Shown here: positions 23,971-35,617 of the stretch, piece after piece
How the letters are laid out: each line of letters begins with the position of its first letter
Numbering within the stretch: position 1 is the first letter of the stretch
Source: Glaciozyma antarctica PI12
Lineage: Eukaryota > Basidiomycota > Microbotryomycetes > Kriegeriales > Camptobasidiaceae
DNA: 64,000 nucleotides
NCBI GenBank assembly: GCA_002917775.1
Contig: KZ627161.1
Span: 2,063,202-2,127,201, forward strand
Direction of reading: 5' to 3'
Position numbers and translations under genes: made by a program
The notes under the pieces: model-generated
Told to the model about the DNA's origin: nothing
What the model saw: only the letters and a program-made list of their open reading frames with translations
Databases searched by the model: none

Positions 23971-24774
23971 TCACGGCAGGAGTCCTTCAGCGCGTCGCAA
24001 CGCCGCTTCCGTCAACTTGATAATACCCTCCGCGTCCTCGACCGAAATCGTGCAGCGCAGACAGGGAATGTCGAAGATGTACACGCTACCTGTCGTGATA
24101 TCGAAGCTGGAGAAGGGTTTTGCATCAGCGGTGGAAGTCGGTAAGGGCACAAGAGTGATACTCACGGGTCGAAGGTCCCAATCTCCTCGTCGCCAGTAGA
24201 CAGCGTCCGCGACCCGTGGCAAGTCGTGTACTCGACACGACTCCTGATTTCCTCCCTCGTCGCGCGCACCACTGACCCTCGCAGGTGCTGATCCCAGTCC
24301 ACCCTCATTGAGAAGTCACCATAGTTCTCCTTCCCAGGGGTCGTTCGCGCGATACTTTGACGATAGCGCAAGCGCCACGTGTCAGAGCACATTCGTGGCT
24401 GCGGAGTGTTGAGGTCTACGACGCTGGAGTCCCCCTCCCAGTCATCTTCGTCGCCCAGCGCCGGCCCCCAGATAAAGACGGTCACGCCCGTGAGCACGCC
24501 GTCCTCGTTCCGGATGCCCTCACCCCGAAGGATCACAAACGGCGCGGAAAATACGCTATCGTCCTCCACCTCCGCCTCGAGGTCCAAAAAGAGCCGCCGG
24601 AAGACCAAGCCGTCCTCGTCGCTGTCGTTCAGCATCCGCAGGACCGCCTCGAGTCGATGCAGCGCGTAGAGCGCCTGGCAGGTCTGTGTGAGCAAGTGGA
24701 GAGCTTCGGAGCTTAGGAGCTTTGGTGACCATGTACTGGAGCTCCATTGGGAGGGCGAGGAAGGACGGTGGCAT
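23971..24774 (-). CDS. F-box-like protein with a one-base frame break in the F-box
   Basis: ATG 24774 opens an F-box: PPSFLALPMELQYMVTK. The motif then continues perfectly, but one base out of frame, as LLSSEALHLLTQTCQALYAL followed by HRLEAVLRML. The break falls at about 24716-24726, and there is no room for an intron. The downstream exon is long and open (LNDSDEDGLVFRRLFLDLEA, FSAPFVILRGEGI, GVTVFIWGPALGDED). A second exon, starting SFDITTGSVYIFDIPCLRC, ends at TGA 23971-23973. F-box proteins present substrates to SCF ubiquitin ligases; the substrate is unknown. The two F-box halves fit so well that the ancestral frame is clear. Whether the break is real or a base error cannot be told from sequence alone. 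Confidence 0.55.
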
Positions 24775-25534
24775 CGCGGTCAGGAGATGGGAGAGTCGCG
24801 TCGGGTGGGAAGGAGGTGGAGCGAGTGCTTGGGGAAGGCGCGGTTCTGGTGCGATAGGAGGAGCGGAGGGGAGTGCGGAGGGAGTGCGGAGGGCCTGTTG
24901 GTGAGGAGGAGGGCGCGACTGGTGGATTTGAGCTTTGAGGACGCGCTCGGAGTGCAGGCGGACAGGTGCGCACAGGCTGCTAGGCGTCCTGTCGAAAGGT
25001 GTCGCTGGAGGAGGTGGATTGAGGTAGGGAGAGAGGGTTGCGGGTTCGGGACGACGTGGGAGGGGAGTCGACGAGGGAGTGCGGAGGGAAGGCTGTAGGT
25101 GGTGCCGGTTCGGCGAGCGGCGAGCTGAGAGATTGGCAGAGGCTTTGGAGAATGAGGAACGGAGCTCGACAGGCGCGTTGTTCAGCAGGGTCGAACGTCG
25201 AAGGAGGGAGGAGAGAGAGGGAGTAGGCGGCTTTCGCAGAGGGCGTCGTTCGCGGCGTCTGCGATTCTGCTAGCTAGTCTGGCTACGCTGAATGCTCTGG
25301 CACCGTACCAGTTGTAGGCTCTCAAGAGCGAGGAATGAAGGAGCGCCTCGCATTCCTCTCAGCTCCAGCCCATCGAGCCCAAGCATCTCTCCACAACGAT
25401 TCTTTGATACAACACAAACGTATTTCGAGCAGACCATGTTGCATGACCCAACCCATATCGCTCCGGAAAAGTTCCTCGCGCAGAGTCTCCCTCCTCGGCG
25501 TTTCTCCCTCCTTCTCCTAGTCGGCACGACACAT
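24775..25534. other. Intergenic region between the F-box gene and eS7
   Basis: About 760 bases. The plus strand is Arg/Gly-coding G-rich sequence without start, domain or splice pattern. No gene recognised. It contains the F-box gene promoter and the 3' flank of eS7. Confidence 0.35.
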
Positions 25535-26676
25535 TTACTCGGAGACGACGGGGAACTCGAAGTGAACCTGCGGTAAGGCGTTAGCGTGGGTTTGAGGAGG
25601 ATGGAAGAAGGGGACGTACGTCCTTGCCGGTGAGGCGCTTGTAGACGGACGAGAAGGAGTCGAGCTTGTACTCGAGCGAGGTGGCATCTGTGGAGTCAAG
25701 GCGCGGGTTAGGAGGAGAGCGGCGAGGGCGGGAACGGGAGGTCGGCGTACCCTTGGGGTCGAGGAAGCTAGAAATGGGAGGAGAGGGTCAGTTGGCGTTC
25801 AACGGGGAGGACTAAGAGGGGAACGTACACCTTGATGATCTTGCTTCCGTCAACGTTCTGGCGAGTTCGCTTTCCGGTGATCTCCTAATAACCCAGGCGA
25901 CGCCGCAATCAGCATATGCTTCCTATCGCTGCGTCAAGCCTTCCACCACCCTCCTTTCCCCCGCGCGCACAATCCCTCCCCCCAAAGTGTCCGAAGGACC
26001 GATGAGCTAGCACCACGACAGAATACGGACTTACGGTGGGGTAGACGAGGTCCTCGAGGATCTTCTCGTGCACCTCCTTCAGGGTGCGAGAGCGAGGGCG
26101 CTGCTGCTTGATGCGCGAGACACGAGTGGGCTTGCGCATCATGCGGCGCTGGCCGATGAAGACGACGTGGCGGTCGGAGAACTTCTTCTCGAGCTCGCGG
26201 GTGAGGCTTTGAAGGGGGAGAGTCGGGAGGAGGGGAGGGGTAGGTGGGCGCACGGAGGGAGAAGGCAGAGGTAGAGTCAGCGGTCTGTTCGTACGAGCAG
26301 CAGTCCTCCCTCCGTCTGGTCCACCCCAATGTACACTCCATAACCTCCTTCACGCAATGCCGCCTCGCCCACTCGCTCATCCCAGCTCGTCGATGAAAAA
26401 ATTGCTTCCACCCAAGAACGGCTCGACTTACCGACTCTGGATCTTGTGGAACGCCTTGACCTGGGGGACGGGGACGAAGATAACGATCGCCTTCTTTCCA
26501 CCCTTGACATCGACCTCGCGGGCAGCAGAGATCTGGAGAGGGCGGAGCTCAGCCTTGAGGTCGGCCACGTTGTTCTCGAGGTCGAGCAGAGCCTGAGCGA
26601 CGAGGAGCTCGGTCGCGTCGGGGGCGGACTTGGGAGCGTTGGCCGTGCGGAGGATCTTGGAGGCGGCGGAAGACAT
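25535..26676 (-). CDS. RPS7: 40S ribosomal protein eS7
   Basis: Complete six-exon gene: 26432-26676, 26035-26206, about 25829-25884, 25751-25767, 25620-25687 and 25535-25567, with one exon of only 17 nt. The product starts [20 protein letters not shown], then [40 protein letters not shown] and [20 protein letters not shown]. It ends with the invariant C-terminus [10 protein letters not shown]. Length and motifs match eS7 throughout. It belongs to the small ribosomal subunit. High intron density in a ribosomal protein gene is usual in basidiomycetes. Confidence 0.96.
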
Positions 26677-27144
26677 GCTGGGCTGAGGGGGACGAACGAA
26701 GACAAGCACAAGCGAATCGAGATTTCCCCGAAGTCCAACAATTTGGATTAATATCGAGGGAGAGGACGCAGATTAGGACGTAGCGCTAGATTAAGTCCCC
26801 GAGGTTGGTCCGACTCTTTCTCGAGTTTGGACGCTGGTGAGGACGCAGAGGAAGCTGAAGTACGCTCGGTAAGACTGAGGAAGGATCCGAAGCTGAAATC
26901 CGCACAGGAGCTGCTCATTCCTTGCATAGACTGCTCCACCTCACTCCGCACGCGAAAGTCCTACCAAGCACAGAGACGAGCAGCGACAAGGAGGAAGAGA
27001 GGCTATCAACTCCGCGCTCGGAGGGATCGTGCGGTCTGCGTGCAGAGGCGAGCGTGTTCGCCAAGCGGAATCCGTCCTCTCCGGCCTCCGAGCTCCTTCG
27101 CTTCCTCCAGATCCTTGCGCTTCGTTCGCTCCCCCAAACCATTC
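26677..27144. promoter_or_regulatory. Upstream region of eS7
   Basis: About 470 bases upstream of the ribosomal protein start, with an AT-richer patch just upstream (26715-26760). Short open frames on both strands lack any domain. No specific promoter element was identified. Confidence 0.3.
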
Positions 27145-27995
27145 TTAGAAAGAGTAAACGTTGTGAGACGTCAAAGTCACCATTAGCTTGAGAGCAGCAG
27201 CGAGCACATCAAACTCTTGCGCGATGTGGCGGAGGCGACCTCTCGCGAAACGGGGTTCGCAGCTGCTGACGTGGAAGGTCTCGCTGCTATGGCGGCTGCC
27301 AGAGAAAATTAAAACGGTGGGGATGTTGATGGCGGCCGTTGTCTAAAAGTGGAGAGGGACGCACTGAACTTGGATGGGCAGGACGAGACGAACGCGGACT
27401 TTGACGAGCCATTTGGCGCATGAGTACGTCTAAGACCTGATAGGAGTGTTGTTAAGGTGTAATCAGGCATGGCCCGTACCTGGGAAGGTAGAGGATCAAC
27501 TCGCTGGTCTCTCCATCGCAAGAGTACGCTCCCTCGCAACCCCGCGATTACTCTTCCCGCGCTCCCTCGAATACAATCCGTTCAGCACATTCCAGAAAGG
27601 TTGTCGGAAACGGCGTCCCAGGGCTGGCCTCACGTCAGCTCGTACGCCCAGCACGAAGGGCAGTGGACGAGCTTCCGAGGGCGTCCTGAAGGGAGAACGG
27701 AGAGTCTGAAGAGAGAACGGAGAGAACGCAGGACACGAGCAGTGGGGAGCAGTTCTTATATCGTCGCCAACGATGTCTCAACCGCATAACGCATGCTGAG
27801 CAGGAGAGCACCTCCTTGGAGCGACTTCGAGGTCGACGAGCGGTCAACGAGGCGAAGGGCGCCCGTCGAGACCAGAGCGACCTCGTACGCTATGGTATCG
27901 TTATCCTGGAGTACGAGCACTTCCTGTGCGCCAACAGAGAGAGAAAAGAGCGGACGTGGTCGGAGCCAACCGCCTCGACGGCCAGAAAACAGCAA
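27145..27995 (-). CDS. Possible unknown multi-exon gene
   Basis: Weakly supported. The clearest part is a final exon pair reading KWLVKVRVRLVLPIQVH, an intron with gtgcgt donor and ggcag acceptor (around 27304-27372), then ETFHVSSCEPRFARGRL and HIAQEFDVLAAALKLMV, ending at TAA 27145-27147. Upstream on the same strand, 27756-27995 holds another protein-like stretch with VLVLQDNDTIAYEVALVSTG. I could not connect the pieces through a single set of introns or find a start codon. No domain recognised. It lies between eS7 and the NDUFA5 gene. It could be one gene, or chance open sequence in GC-rich DNA. Confidence 0.3.
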
Positions 27996-28057
27996 CCAGC
28001 TCTCTCCCTCCTCCCCTCACCACCACCACCCCCTCCCCTCCCCCCAGCCCACCAACA

Positions 28058-28582
28058 ATGTCCCGCCTCTTCCGCGCCACCTCCCGCCTCCTCCAAGCGA
28101 CCCCCGTCGCCTCCCCTCCCATCGCCCGCACCCGCCTCTCCACCGGCCTCACAGGCCTCGCCGTCCACCCCGCTCCTCTGCCCGCCCTCCTCCAGACCTA
28201 CGCCTCCACCCTCGCTCTGGTGTCTCAGATGCCGCCGTCGGCAGTGTACCGTCAGGCGGTTGAGAGTATCACCAAGGAGCGGATCGCGGCGATCGGGGAG
28301 CTTGGACAGCAGGGCGCCGAGAAGGATATTGAGGCGGTCGAGGCCAAGATTGGGATGGGACTGGTGGAGGAACTGTTGGTGATGGCGGATGGGGAGCTGC
28401 AGCTTGCGGCCAAGATGCTTGAGTGGAAGGCGTGAGTTCTGCTGCTGGTTCGGCCGAGGGGAGGGAGCTGACGGCGTTTGGATGTGCAGATCTCGAGGGA
28501 GCTCGAGACTGCACCGGCACCAGGGCAGTGGGAGCCTTTCAAGATGACTCCGTCGACGACGACGGCGGACGACCTCAAGTAG
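28058..28582 (+). CDS. NDUFA5: NADH:ubiquinone oxidoreductase (complex I) NDUFA5-type subunit
   Basis: Two exons from ATG 28058 to TAG 28580-28582. An N-terminal Arg/Ser/Ala-rich presequence (MSRLFRATSRLLQATPVAS) points to mitochondrial import. The conserved region is TGLTGLAVHPAPLPALLQTY, then MPPSAVYRQAVESITKER, VEAKIGMGLVEELLVMADGE and MLEWKAELET, closing with APGQWEPFK. This is the complex I NDUFA5/B13 family, an accessory subunit of the peripheral arm. The intron lies within the conserved EWK-ELE segment. To keep the frame the acceptor should be the AG at about 28499-28500 rather than the nearer cag. Confidence 0.88.
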
Positions 28583-28700
28583 AGCTGGAGATGGGTATGT
28601 GAGGGCAGCAGCAATGGATATGCTCGAACCAGGATTCTCTCAGGCGCCGCTCTCCCGATGGACAGTGATGCTGCTTCCATTGCGACCTGGCTACTGCAGC

Positions 28701-31189
28701 TCATGAGAAGATCTCGACCTCCGCTGCGAGCGCTACGTGGTCGGACGGCTCGACGCCCTTCTTGGGCAAGCCGAGTCCCATCGCTTCGACCGGGTGCATA
28801 CTGAGGAGAATCCAGGCGAATCGAGGAGCAGGGACAGGAGGGTCCGAAGGTGGTAGGAGAGTCGATGGAGGGAGGAGGAAGATGTAGCTGCGCGCGAGGA
28901 GGGGTCAGCTTCGCGTTGCGTACGGCCTGCGGGAGGGGAACTCACTCGAGGGTACAACGCCAGAGCGGAGTGACTGCTCCACCACATCGTCAGCTCAGCT
29001 CTGCTCGATCTGCTCCTACAGAACGCTGGACGCACAGTTTGTAAACCTCGGTTCGAAATCCCCTCGCCGAACCCTCTCCTCCCAACTCCCCGCCCTCCTC
29101 TTCTCCTTGACCTCCTCACTCTCCTTGATGACCCACCCACTCCCACTCTGCACCTCCGGCAACCTCTCCACATACCACTGTTCCTGCTCCCCCTCAACCC
29201 TCCCATACGCCTCCCCATACGCGCTCCTCACCCCCTCCCCTCCCCCGTACAGCCTCTTAATCTCCTCCAATCCCATCAATCCATCCTCCTCCCCTCCCTC
29301 CCGCGCATTCCTAATAACCTTGTCAGGATGCTGCGAGAGGTTCCCGTCCCGGATCCCATCGGCGTCAGCCTGCTTCGTCGCTTCCGACTCGGGAGGGGGA
29401 ACGAAGGAAGGGTCGTGTAGCTTGTCGACGGATTGGTGAACGACGGTCGAGCGGGAGAGATCGCCTTCTTGAGCTGGGGTGAGGGGGAGACCCATGAGGA
29501 GGCGGTAGGTGATTTCGCGCGGTTGGGTGTTGAAATCTGCGTGGTCGTTCGTCAGCTTTCCTTCCAACGTAGGCGCGGGGAGAGCGTACCCCCAGCGAGG
29601 AACGTCGGCCAATCCTTCCACGCTCCTCCCCCTCCTTCTTCCCTGAATCGCCTCGCCTCGCGATACAAGATCCCTGTCTGCCTCGCTCGCTCATACACAT
29701 GCTGCGGGTGCCAAAACAGGTGCGTAGTCCCGACGATGACTCCGCCTTCGCGGTCCTTGAACTTGAGCGCGACGAGGAGAGCAACGTTTCGTGTTGAGCG
29801 CGAAAGGCCGGCGCGCTGACGGGCGAGCTTGGCAGTCGGGGAGGAGGGATCGTATGAGGGGGCGTGGGTCGTTGAGTCTTCGTTCTCTGGTGTAGAGGGG
29901 TCGGAAGGTGCGGGAGAATCGGAGGGGAGAGGAGCAAGGGAGTCATCGATCGGGAGCTCGTCGAGTCGGAGCCCGCGCTCGCCGACTTTGGTAAAGAGCG
30001 AGTTCTTGTGAGCGATGAGAAGTCCGTGTGACTTGTTGGGGTAGCCGATGTAGGATGTGTAGGCGTGCGTGAGGGTGAGCGAGGGGAGGTGGTCGGAAAG
30101 ACGGTCGACTTCTTGGAGGCAGGCGATGTCGGGGGCGTAATGGAGGACTCTACAGCGGGAATCAGCGCCTTTCAATAGAGGGTTAAAGTAGAGCGACTGA
30201 CTCTTGCATGAGCGTTGGAATTCGATCCTTGACCTGAGCGAGAGGTCAATATCTCGCACGCTGCGAATGGGAGGAGAAGTGACTCGCCTTCAGAAAGTCG
30301 CTGTTTGGGAAGAGCTCCCTCCTAACAAGAGCCTGAGCTAGCATCTGTGGGTCGAGAAGAGTCAGCTGGTGCGCTAGGAGGGAAAGCTGCTCGGAATGTA
30401 TCGAGATGATACGACAGCTGGAAGGCTTTCGACCCTTCATCGCAGAAACCCTGACGCGCCCCGGCACGCGTCAAAGCCTTCTACGTGAAGGACTCCTACC
30501 TCACAGCTGACGCTTGAGCTAGCCTGAAGCTGAGAAGTGCGGCGCAGGCACGATAGCTGAAGCAGCTACGCCGGTTCAGCGCCTCAGCTCCTCACGGCAG
30601 CATCGTGACGGCAGGATCGTGACGCAACAGCTCCCGAAGTTCCTCGATACGCTCGCAGGGGTGACACCCTGGTGCTGGAGAAAGCGAGCGGCTTCCGACA
30701 GACACAGAGTGAGCCAGTCCGCGTCCATAGCTCCTCCGACAGTCCAGCAGCCACTCGCCACGCACCGCACGTAGGTAATCCACAGACATCATCAGCCGCT
30801 AGCTGCTACCCAACTTCCCGCGCCCGCTCCACCCCGAGCTGCTCCAACCTCCGCTCCAGCACCACCGCGAAGCGACTCACGTTCCAGCTCATAATCGATA
30901 CCTTCCGCCCCTCCTCTCGCACCTCCTCCCCCTCGAGCGGCTGCACCTTCCCCCACTCCCTCGGCAAGAACCTCAACGGGGCACTCTGCTTCTCCTGCAC
31001 GACCTGCGGCACGCCCACCTCCGCCTTCTTCGCCTCCTTCTTGGCGTCCTTCTCCGCTTTGCGCTGGTCCTTGAGAAGCTGCTTTTGGATCGCGAGAGAG
31101 GGTTGGGCGGTGGGAGGAGCGGGGGAGGGAGTGGAGAGACGCGAGGGGAGTTCGGAGAGGAGCTCAGAGGTCGCGGGGAGGGAGGACAT
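28701..31189 (-). CDS. Ngl2-like RNA exonuclease (CCR4-type endonuclease/exonuclease/phosphatase fold)
   Basis: Start ATG 31189, stop TGA 28701-28703. A Lys/Ala-rich coiled lead (KDQRKAEKDAKKEAKKAE) precedes the nuclease fold. Active-site blocks are present in order: VSIMSWN-MLAQALVRRE (Asn), ACLQEVDRLSDHLP (metal-binding Glu), VGTTHLFWHPQ, WPTFLAGDFNTQP (catalytic Asp/Asn) and GVEPSDHVALAAEVEIF (Asp-His). This matches the Ngl2/Ccr4 Mg-dependent 3'-5' RNA exonucleases; no leucine-rich repeats are present, so it is not Ccr4 itself. Yeast Ngl2 trims the 5.8S rRNA 3' end, so a role in rRNA processing is a reasonable inference. The first intron is 536 nt (30345-30880), about ten times the local norm. 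Confidence 0.85.
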
Positions 31190-31635
31190 GCTGTGGGAGA
31201 TGGAGGGGAGTGAGCGGAGGAGGGTGGGCAAGCGGTGTGCCAGCGAGTTGAACTGGAGGGTTGTGGAAGAAGGGAGAGCAGTCCGATGGGCGCGCGCGGT
31301 TGTTGTTAAGCGTCGGCTGGGCGGGGAGAGCTTTATCTCAGCTCGCAGGCGCGCTAGAAGACAGCTTTGCGGTGTAATGCGGTCGTACGCCTCGAGTGGA
31401 GCTGTGGCAATCTTGTTCGAGTGTCTTCAGTCGACCTCGCTACCGAGCCGATTCGATGAACTTCTCACCGTTGGCTCTCTTGCGAGATGCTGCTGCACCT
31501 GGGCGAGGCGAAAGGGATCAAGAGCAGTGTCGGATACTCGGCACACCAAGCAAGGAATCATGCACGACTGGGTTTCGACTGACTAAAGCGGGGGGGGATT
31601 TGTACGACGCGGACAATGTCTTTCTCCACCGCGAT
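31190..31635. other. Intergenic region upstream of the Ngl2-like gene
   Basis: About 446 bases between the nuclease start and the UBA1 stop. Nothing recognised beyond the expected promoter and UBA1 3' flank. Confidence 0.35.
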
Positions 31636-34600
31636 CTATCTCACTCTGACCTTCAAGTAAGGAACCTGCAAAGCGCATCAGCTTCTCCTCCCGCACCTCG
31701 AAGCTCAAAGAGAACGCACCTCGACATCCTCGCCCTCGTCGTCGTTGACCATGACCTCGAAAACGATATCCTTGACATGTGGCGGGATCGCCTTCTTCGA
31801 CACCGTCTCAACGAGCGTACTCAGCCTGCATTCATACCACCAATCAGCGACGACGTCAAAATGGACAGAAAGCGAGGGACGAACGGCATGCCAAGACGCT
31901 CCTGGACTTTCTTCTTGGGCATGAAGCCAGAGTAGAGCATCGACACTCCGCTGCTGAGCATCGTGATCTCGAGCTTGTGCTTTTCCTTCATGAGGTTGAT
32001 CAACTCCTGTAGCGAAATATCTCCCTCGATGAAGAAGCGGTCCCAGATCGTCCACTCGGTCTCGTAGTACTGTCGGCGCGAGTCAGCGAAGCCCAACGAC
32101 GGAGGAAGATAGAGACGAACCTTGTTCTTGGCCATGGCGATGGGCTCTGAGAAGCCGAAGAAGGGAAGGGCGAGGTTGACGAACCCGTTCTTGTACTGCT
32201 CGATATCCTTCTTCCCATCGATAATCTGCCGCCCCTCATCAGCTTCCGTCCCTTCACCAACGCAAGATCGAACGCACCTTGTAAAGCTCTAAGCACACCA
32301 ACCCGGTCGCCAAACTCGTCGTCGTCGCAATCGCCGGAATGATCTTTCCCGCCACCTGCTTCGTGTGATGACGATCGGCGACCTTGATCCCATAGTTGAT
32401 CGCACGAAGATTGCTAGCAGCAGTGATGAAGTCCATATGGAAGTTCGTATCGTCGTCCTTCTCAAACGCCGCAGGGACCATACGGTATCCCGCGAGGCTA
32501 GAGGGCTGAGGGAGGCTCGCAGCGATGGTAGCGAGGTCGTCGTCGTCCGATGAGATGCCAGGGGCGTTGGCGACGGGTTCGTCGTCCTTGATTTGGACTT
32601 GGACGCCGGAACGAGGGACGAAGGAAGGGAGGGAGACGGTGTCGAGCGTGCGCTTGAGGATCGAGGGGTCGGTCTCGCCCTTGAGGCCGTAGTTGAAGGC
32701 GTGAAGGTTCGCAGCGGCAATGATGAAGTCCATGTGCGCGCTCTGCATTCGTTCGTCAGACAGGTTGTTAACGAACGATGAAAGAATCACGGACGTTGGT
32801 GTAGTCGAACGACAAAGGCTCAGGCGCGCGCTTAGGTCCCGACCAGAACGGCACTCCCTCCTTCGTCAACTGCGTCCGAACCTCATCAGCCCACTCCCCC
32901 AATCACCAACGAAAGCGACTCACCAGATCCTTCGGCAAGCTATGAAGCAACTGCCTAATCTCATTGCTATACTCGTTCTCAAACTGCTTCCGAGCCCAAA
33001 CGACGCACTCGTCGAACCCAAGCGGCTTGTCATCGACGAGGTACGAGCGAATCTTGAGGAGCTGAGCCGTGTCGCCCGAGACTTTGGTCGCTTCCATAAA
33101 GTTGGGTTGCGAGAGGTACGAGTTGACGACTTCGGCTGGCTTCTCGAACAGCTCCTCGAAGCGCTCCTTGCTCCACTGCGTGCGATCGAGTCAGTCTCCT
33201 TCCCGTCAACGAACGAGGAGAGGGAACGCACGGCGATGGTGTGCTCGATCATGTTGGGGAAGTTCTTGATCGTGCAACTCGGATGACTCTTCTCCGGCGG
33301 GTCCTGGGAAGACGAGTAGGACTCGGTGAGGTGAGGAAGGACGACTTGGACGTTCGCCTTGGTGCCGAGCGTGCCTGACTCGAGGAGGGGCTTCTCGTAG
33401 TAGACGCAGCGTTGGTCCATGTATTGACCTGCGCGACCGCGTTAGTTCGATCATCAAGGGGCGATGAGGAGGGAACGTACGAGCAGAGACGTTGTCGAGC
33501 GCGTTAGTGACGACGTCGATTCCGTCAAAGAACGCATCTCCGAAAACGCCTGTCGACCCTGTCAGCTCCGCACATCAGCAGCAGCAACGAACGAGGACTC
33601 ACCCTCCGTTTCCGCTCCAACCGCGAGCTTGAACACGTCTACCTTGCCCTCCAACCTCGGGTTCATCTCAACCACCGCCCTCCTCCCCGCCTCACTCTTA
33701 AAGCTCCCCACATCCCTCGCCCTGAACAAGAACTGGCGATTGAGGTTGCTCTTCTCAATCGTATCCAAATCCGTCACATGAATCCTCCCCTCCTCCGCCA
33801 GTCCCATCATCGCCCAATTCTTGAGCATCTCGCACCCGATCGCTCCGGCCCCAACAAGGAAGACTCGCTGTTCGGCAATCTTCTTCTGGAACTCGCGACC
33901 GAAAACGGCCATCTGTCCATCGAGGCGAGAAGGAGGAGAGGAGGGAGCGCAATCGGCTTCGGTGGGCTTGGAATCGGGGAGAGCTTCGAGGGCGTCGAAG
34001 TAGAGGTGTTGGTGGAGGGGGCTGAATTTCCCCGTGCAGGCTTTGAGGACTTCCTGAGCTACGAAAGCTCCGATGACAGCGTTGATAGGACTGAGGTCTC
34101 CGGTAGCTTGGTACGCCAACTCGGTGAGGATGGCTTCGTCGAGTTCCGTGTCGGGGGAGAGGGACTTGGCGAGGGAGACGAAGGCGGCGGCGTCGGTGGG
34201 GGAGCGAGGGGCCGGGAGGCGGGAGTGGGTGGTGAGGAAGGAGGAGAGGGCTTGGAAACCGATATGGAGAGTCGTGGGGCGCTCCCATTTGGCGAAATCG
34301 GAGATGAGGAACTCGGGGTCGAGGATCGATTCGCGAAGAGGTTTCTGTGGGCGTTCAATCAGAGGGTGTTTGAAGAAGTGGTGAGGGTGAACGTACGAAG
34401 TCGACGAGCTTGGGCATCTTGACTTGGTGGAACCAGCCGCCGCGCTGGTACGATCCGAGTCCGCGCGTGTCGCCAATGGTGAACGTGTAGGGTCCTATGC
34501 ACGCTCATCAGCTGCCACTCTCCTTTGTTCTTCAGGAGAAGCGAACTCACCCTTGACAGTAACCTTCCTCGCTCCCTCGACTCCGACCGCGTTGATGTCC

Positions 34601-35617
34601 ATCCCCGCGACCTCGGAGAACCTCACATAATCCCCATCCTCAAGCCCATGCCTCGTCTCATCCAAGCACATGACCATCGCCTCCTCCGCCTCCTCAATCT
34701 CGACCACCATCCCGGCAAGGGGCGTCTCCCCACTTGTATCGACGACGGGGAACCCAACTCCGAAATCGCAGAACGCGCTCCCGAACAATCCCGCCGTGTT
34801 GGCAGAGATGAACTTGATCCCTGCTCCGTGCGTAAAATCGTTCAACTTGAGCTGCTCCTCCGTAGATCCGTTGACGAGCACGACGACCGTGTACTTCTTG
34901 AGCGCGTCCTCGGAGAGCGTCTCAAGTACCGAGACGGGGGTGTAGGCATTGAGCTCTGCGAGGCGAGGACGAGTAGCGACGTCGCGGCGTTGGCCGATAT
35001 CCGTGTCGCGGAGGAAAAACTGGGTTCCGAGGTCCGTGGTCGAGACGAGGGTCGGGTCGGAGAGCGTGACGGACTTGACGCCAGCGAGGGAGACGTTCTT
35101 GGCGATTTCGACACCGAGGCCGGAGAGACCGATGATGAGGACGTGCGAGGCGGCCATTCGCTTCATGGCTGCGTTTGGAAGGGGGAGAGGTGGAGGAGAG
35201 GGAAGGTGGTGGAACGAGTCGGTGGTCAGCTGCGGCCTCAGGAGATCGGAGAAGCGCAGATGGAGAGCTCGACTGTACCTTCATGACCTAGAACGTAGCT
35301 GGGAGAAGAGAGAGGAGAGTCAGCTGCTGTTCTTGAGCTCGTCGTCGGGGTCTCTGGGGGCGTGTCGATGATGACCAGCGCGGTGGCGAGTCCTCCCTCC
35401 CTCCTCCTCCTCTTCAGCTGCTCGTCGCTCCTCCTCCACACCTCCAGTGCTCCTCCGCTGCCCCTGCCACCTGCCTCCAGTCCCACCCTGACGACGCTCG
35501 TTGCCACGACAGCCCCGGCCTAGTCCTAAGGTGAGAGATGATTACTCACAGTTGCCTGCTGTACAAGCTCTCGTCGATAGCTTCTTCTCCACCACCGAGC
35601 ACTGGATCAACTTCCAT
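31636..35617 (-). CDS. UBA1: Ubiquitin-activating enzyme E1
   Basis: Start ATG 35617 ([19 protein letters not shown]), stop TAG 31636-31638. The first exon ends SRQL, and two introns, the first about 240 nt long, precede YVLGHEA and [13 protein letters not shown]. The inactive adenylation domain ([20 protein letters not shown]) is followed by the active one: [37 protein letters not shown] and [17 protein letters not shown]. The catalytic-cysteine motif is [17 protein letters not shown]. Then come [20 protein letters not shown] and [20 protein letters not shown]. The C-terminal ubiquitin-fold domain includes [20 protein letters not shown]. The enzyme activates ubiquitin with ATP and passes it to E2 enzymes. 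All catalytic elements are present, and it is expected to be essential. Confidence 0.95.

Noticed and set aside
30592-30792. Small minus-strand open frame with ATG inside the long intron of the Ngl2-like gene
   Set aside because: Looks partly protein-like (DYLRAVRGEWLLDCRRS) but has no homologue known to me and no splice path to the flanking exons.
31860-32790. Apparent internal duplication in UBA1 (two HMDFI-type blocks)
   Set aside because: All Uba1 proteins have two similar segments around the catalytic-cysteine and adenylation regions; this is normal architecture.
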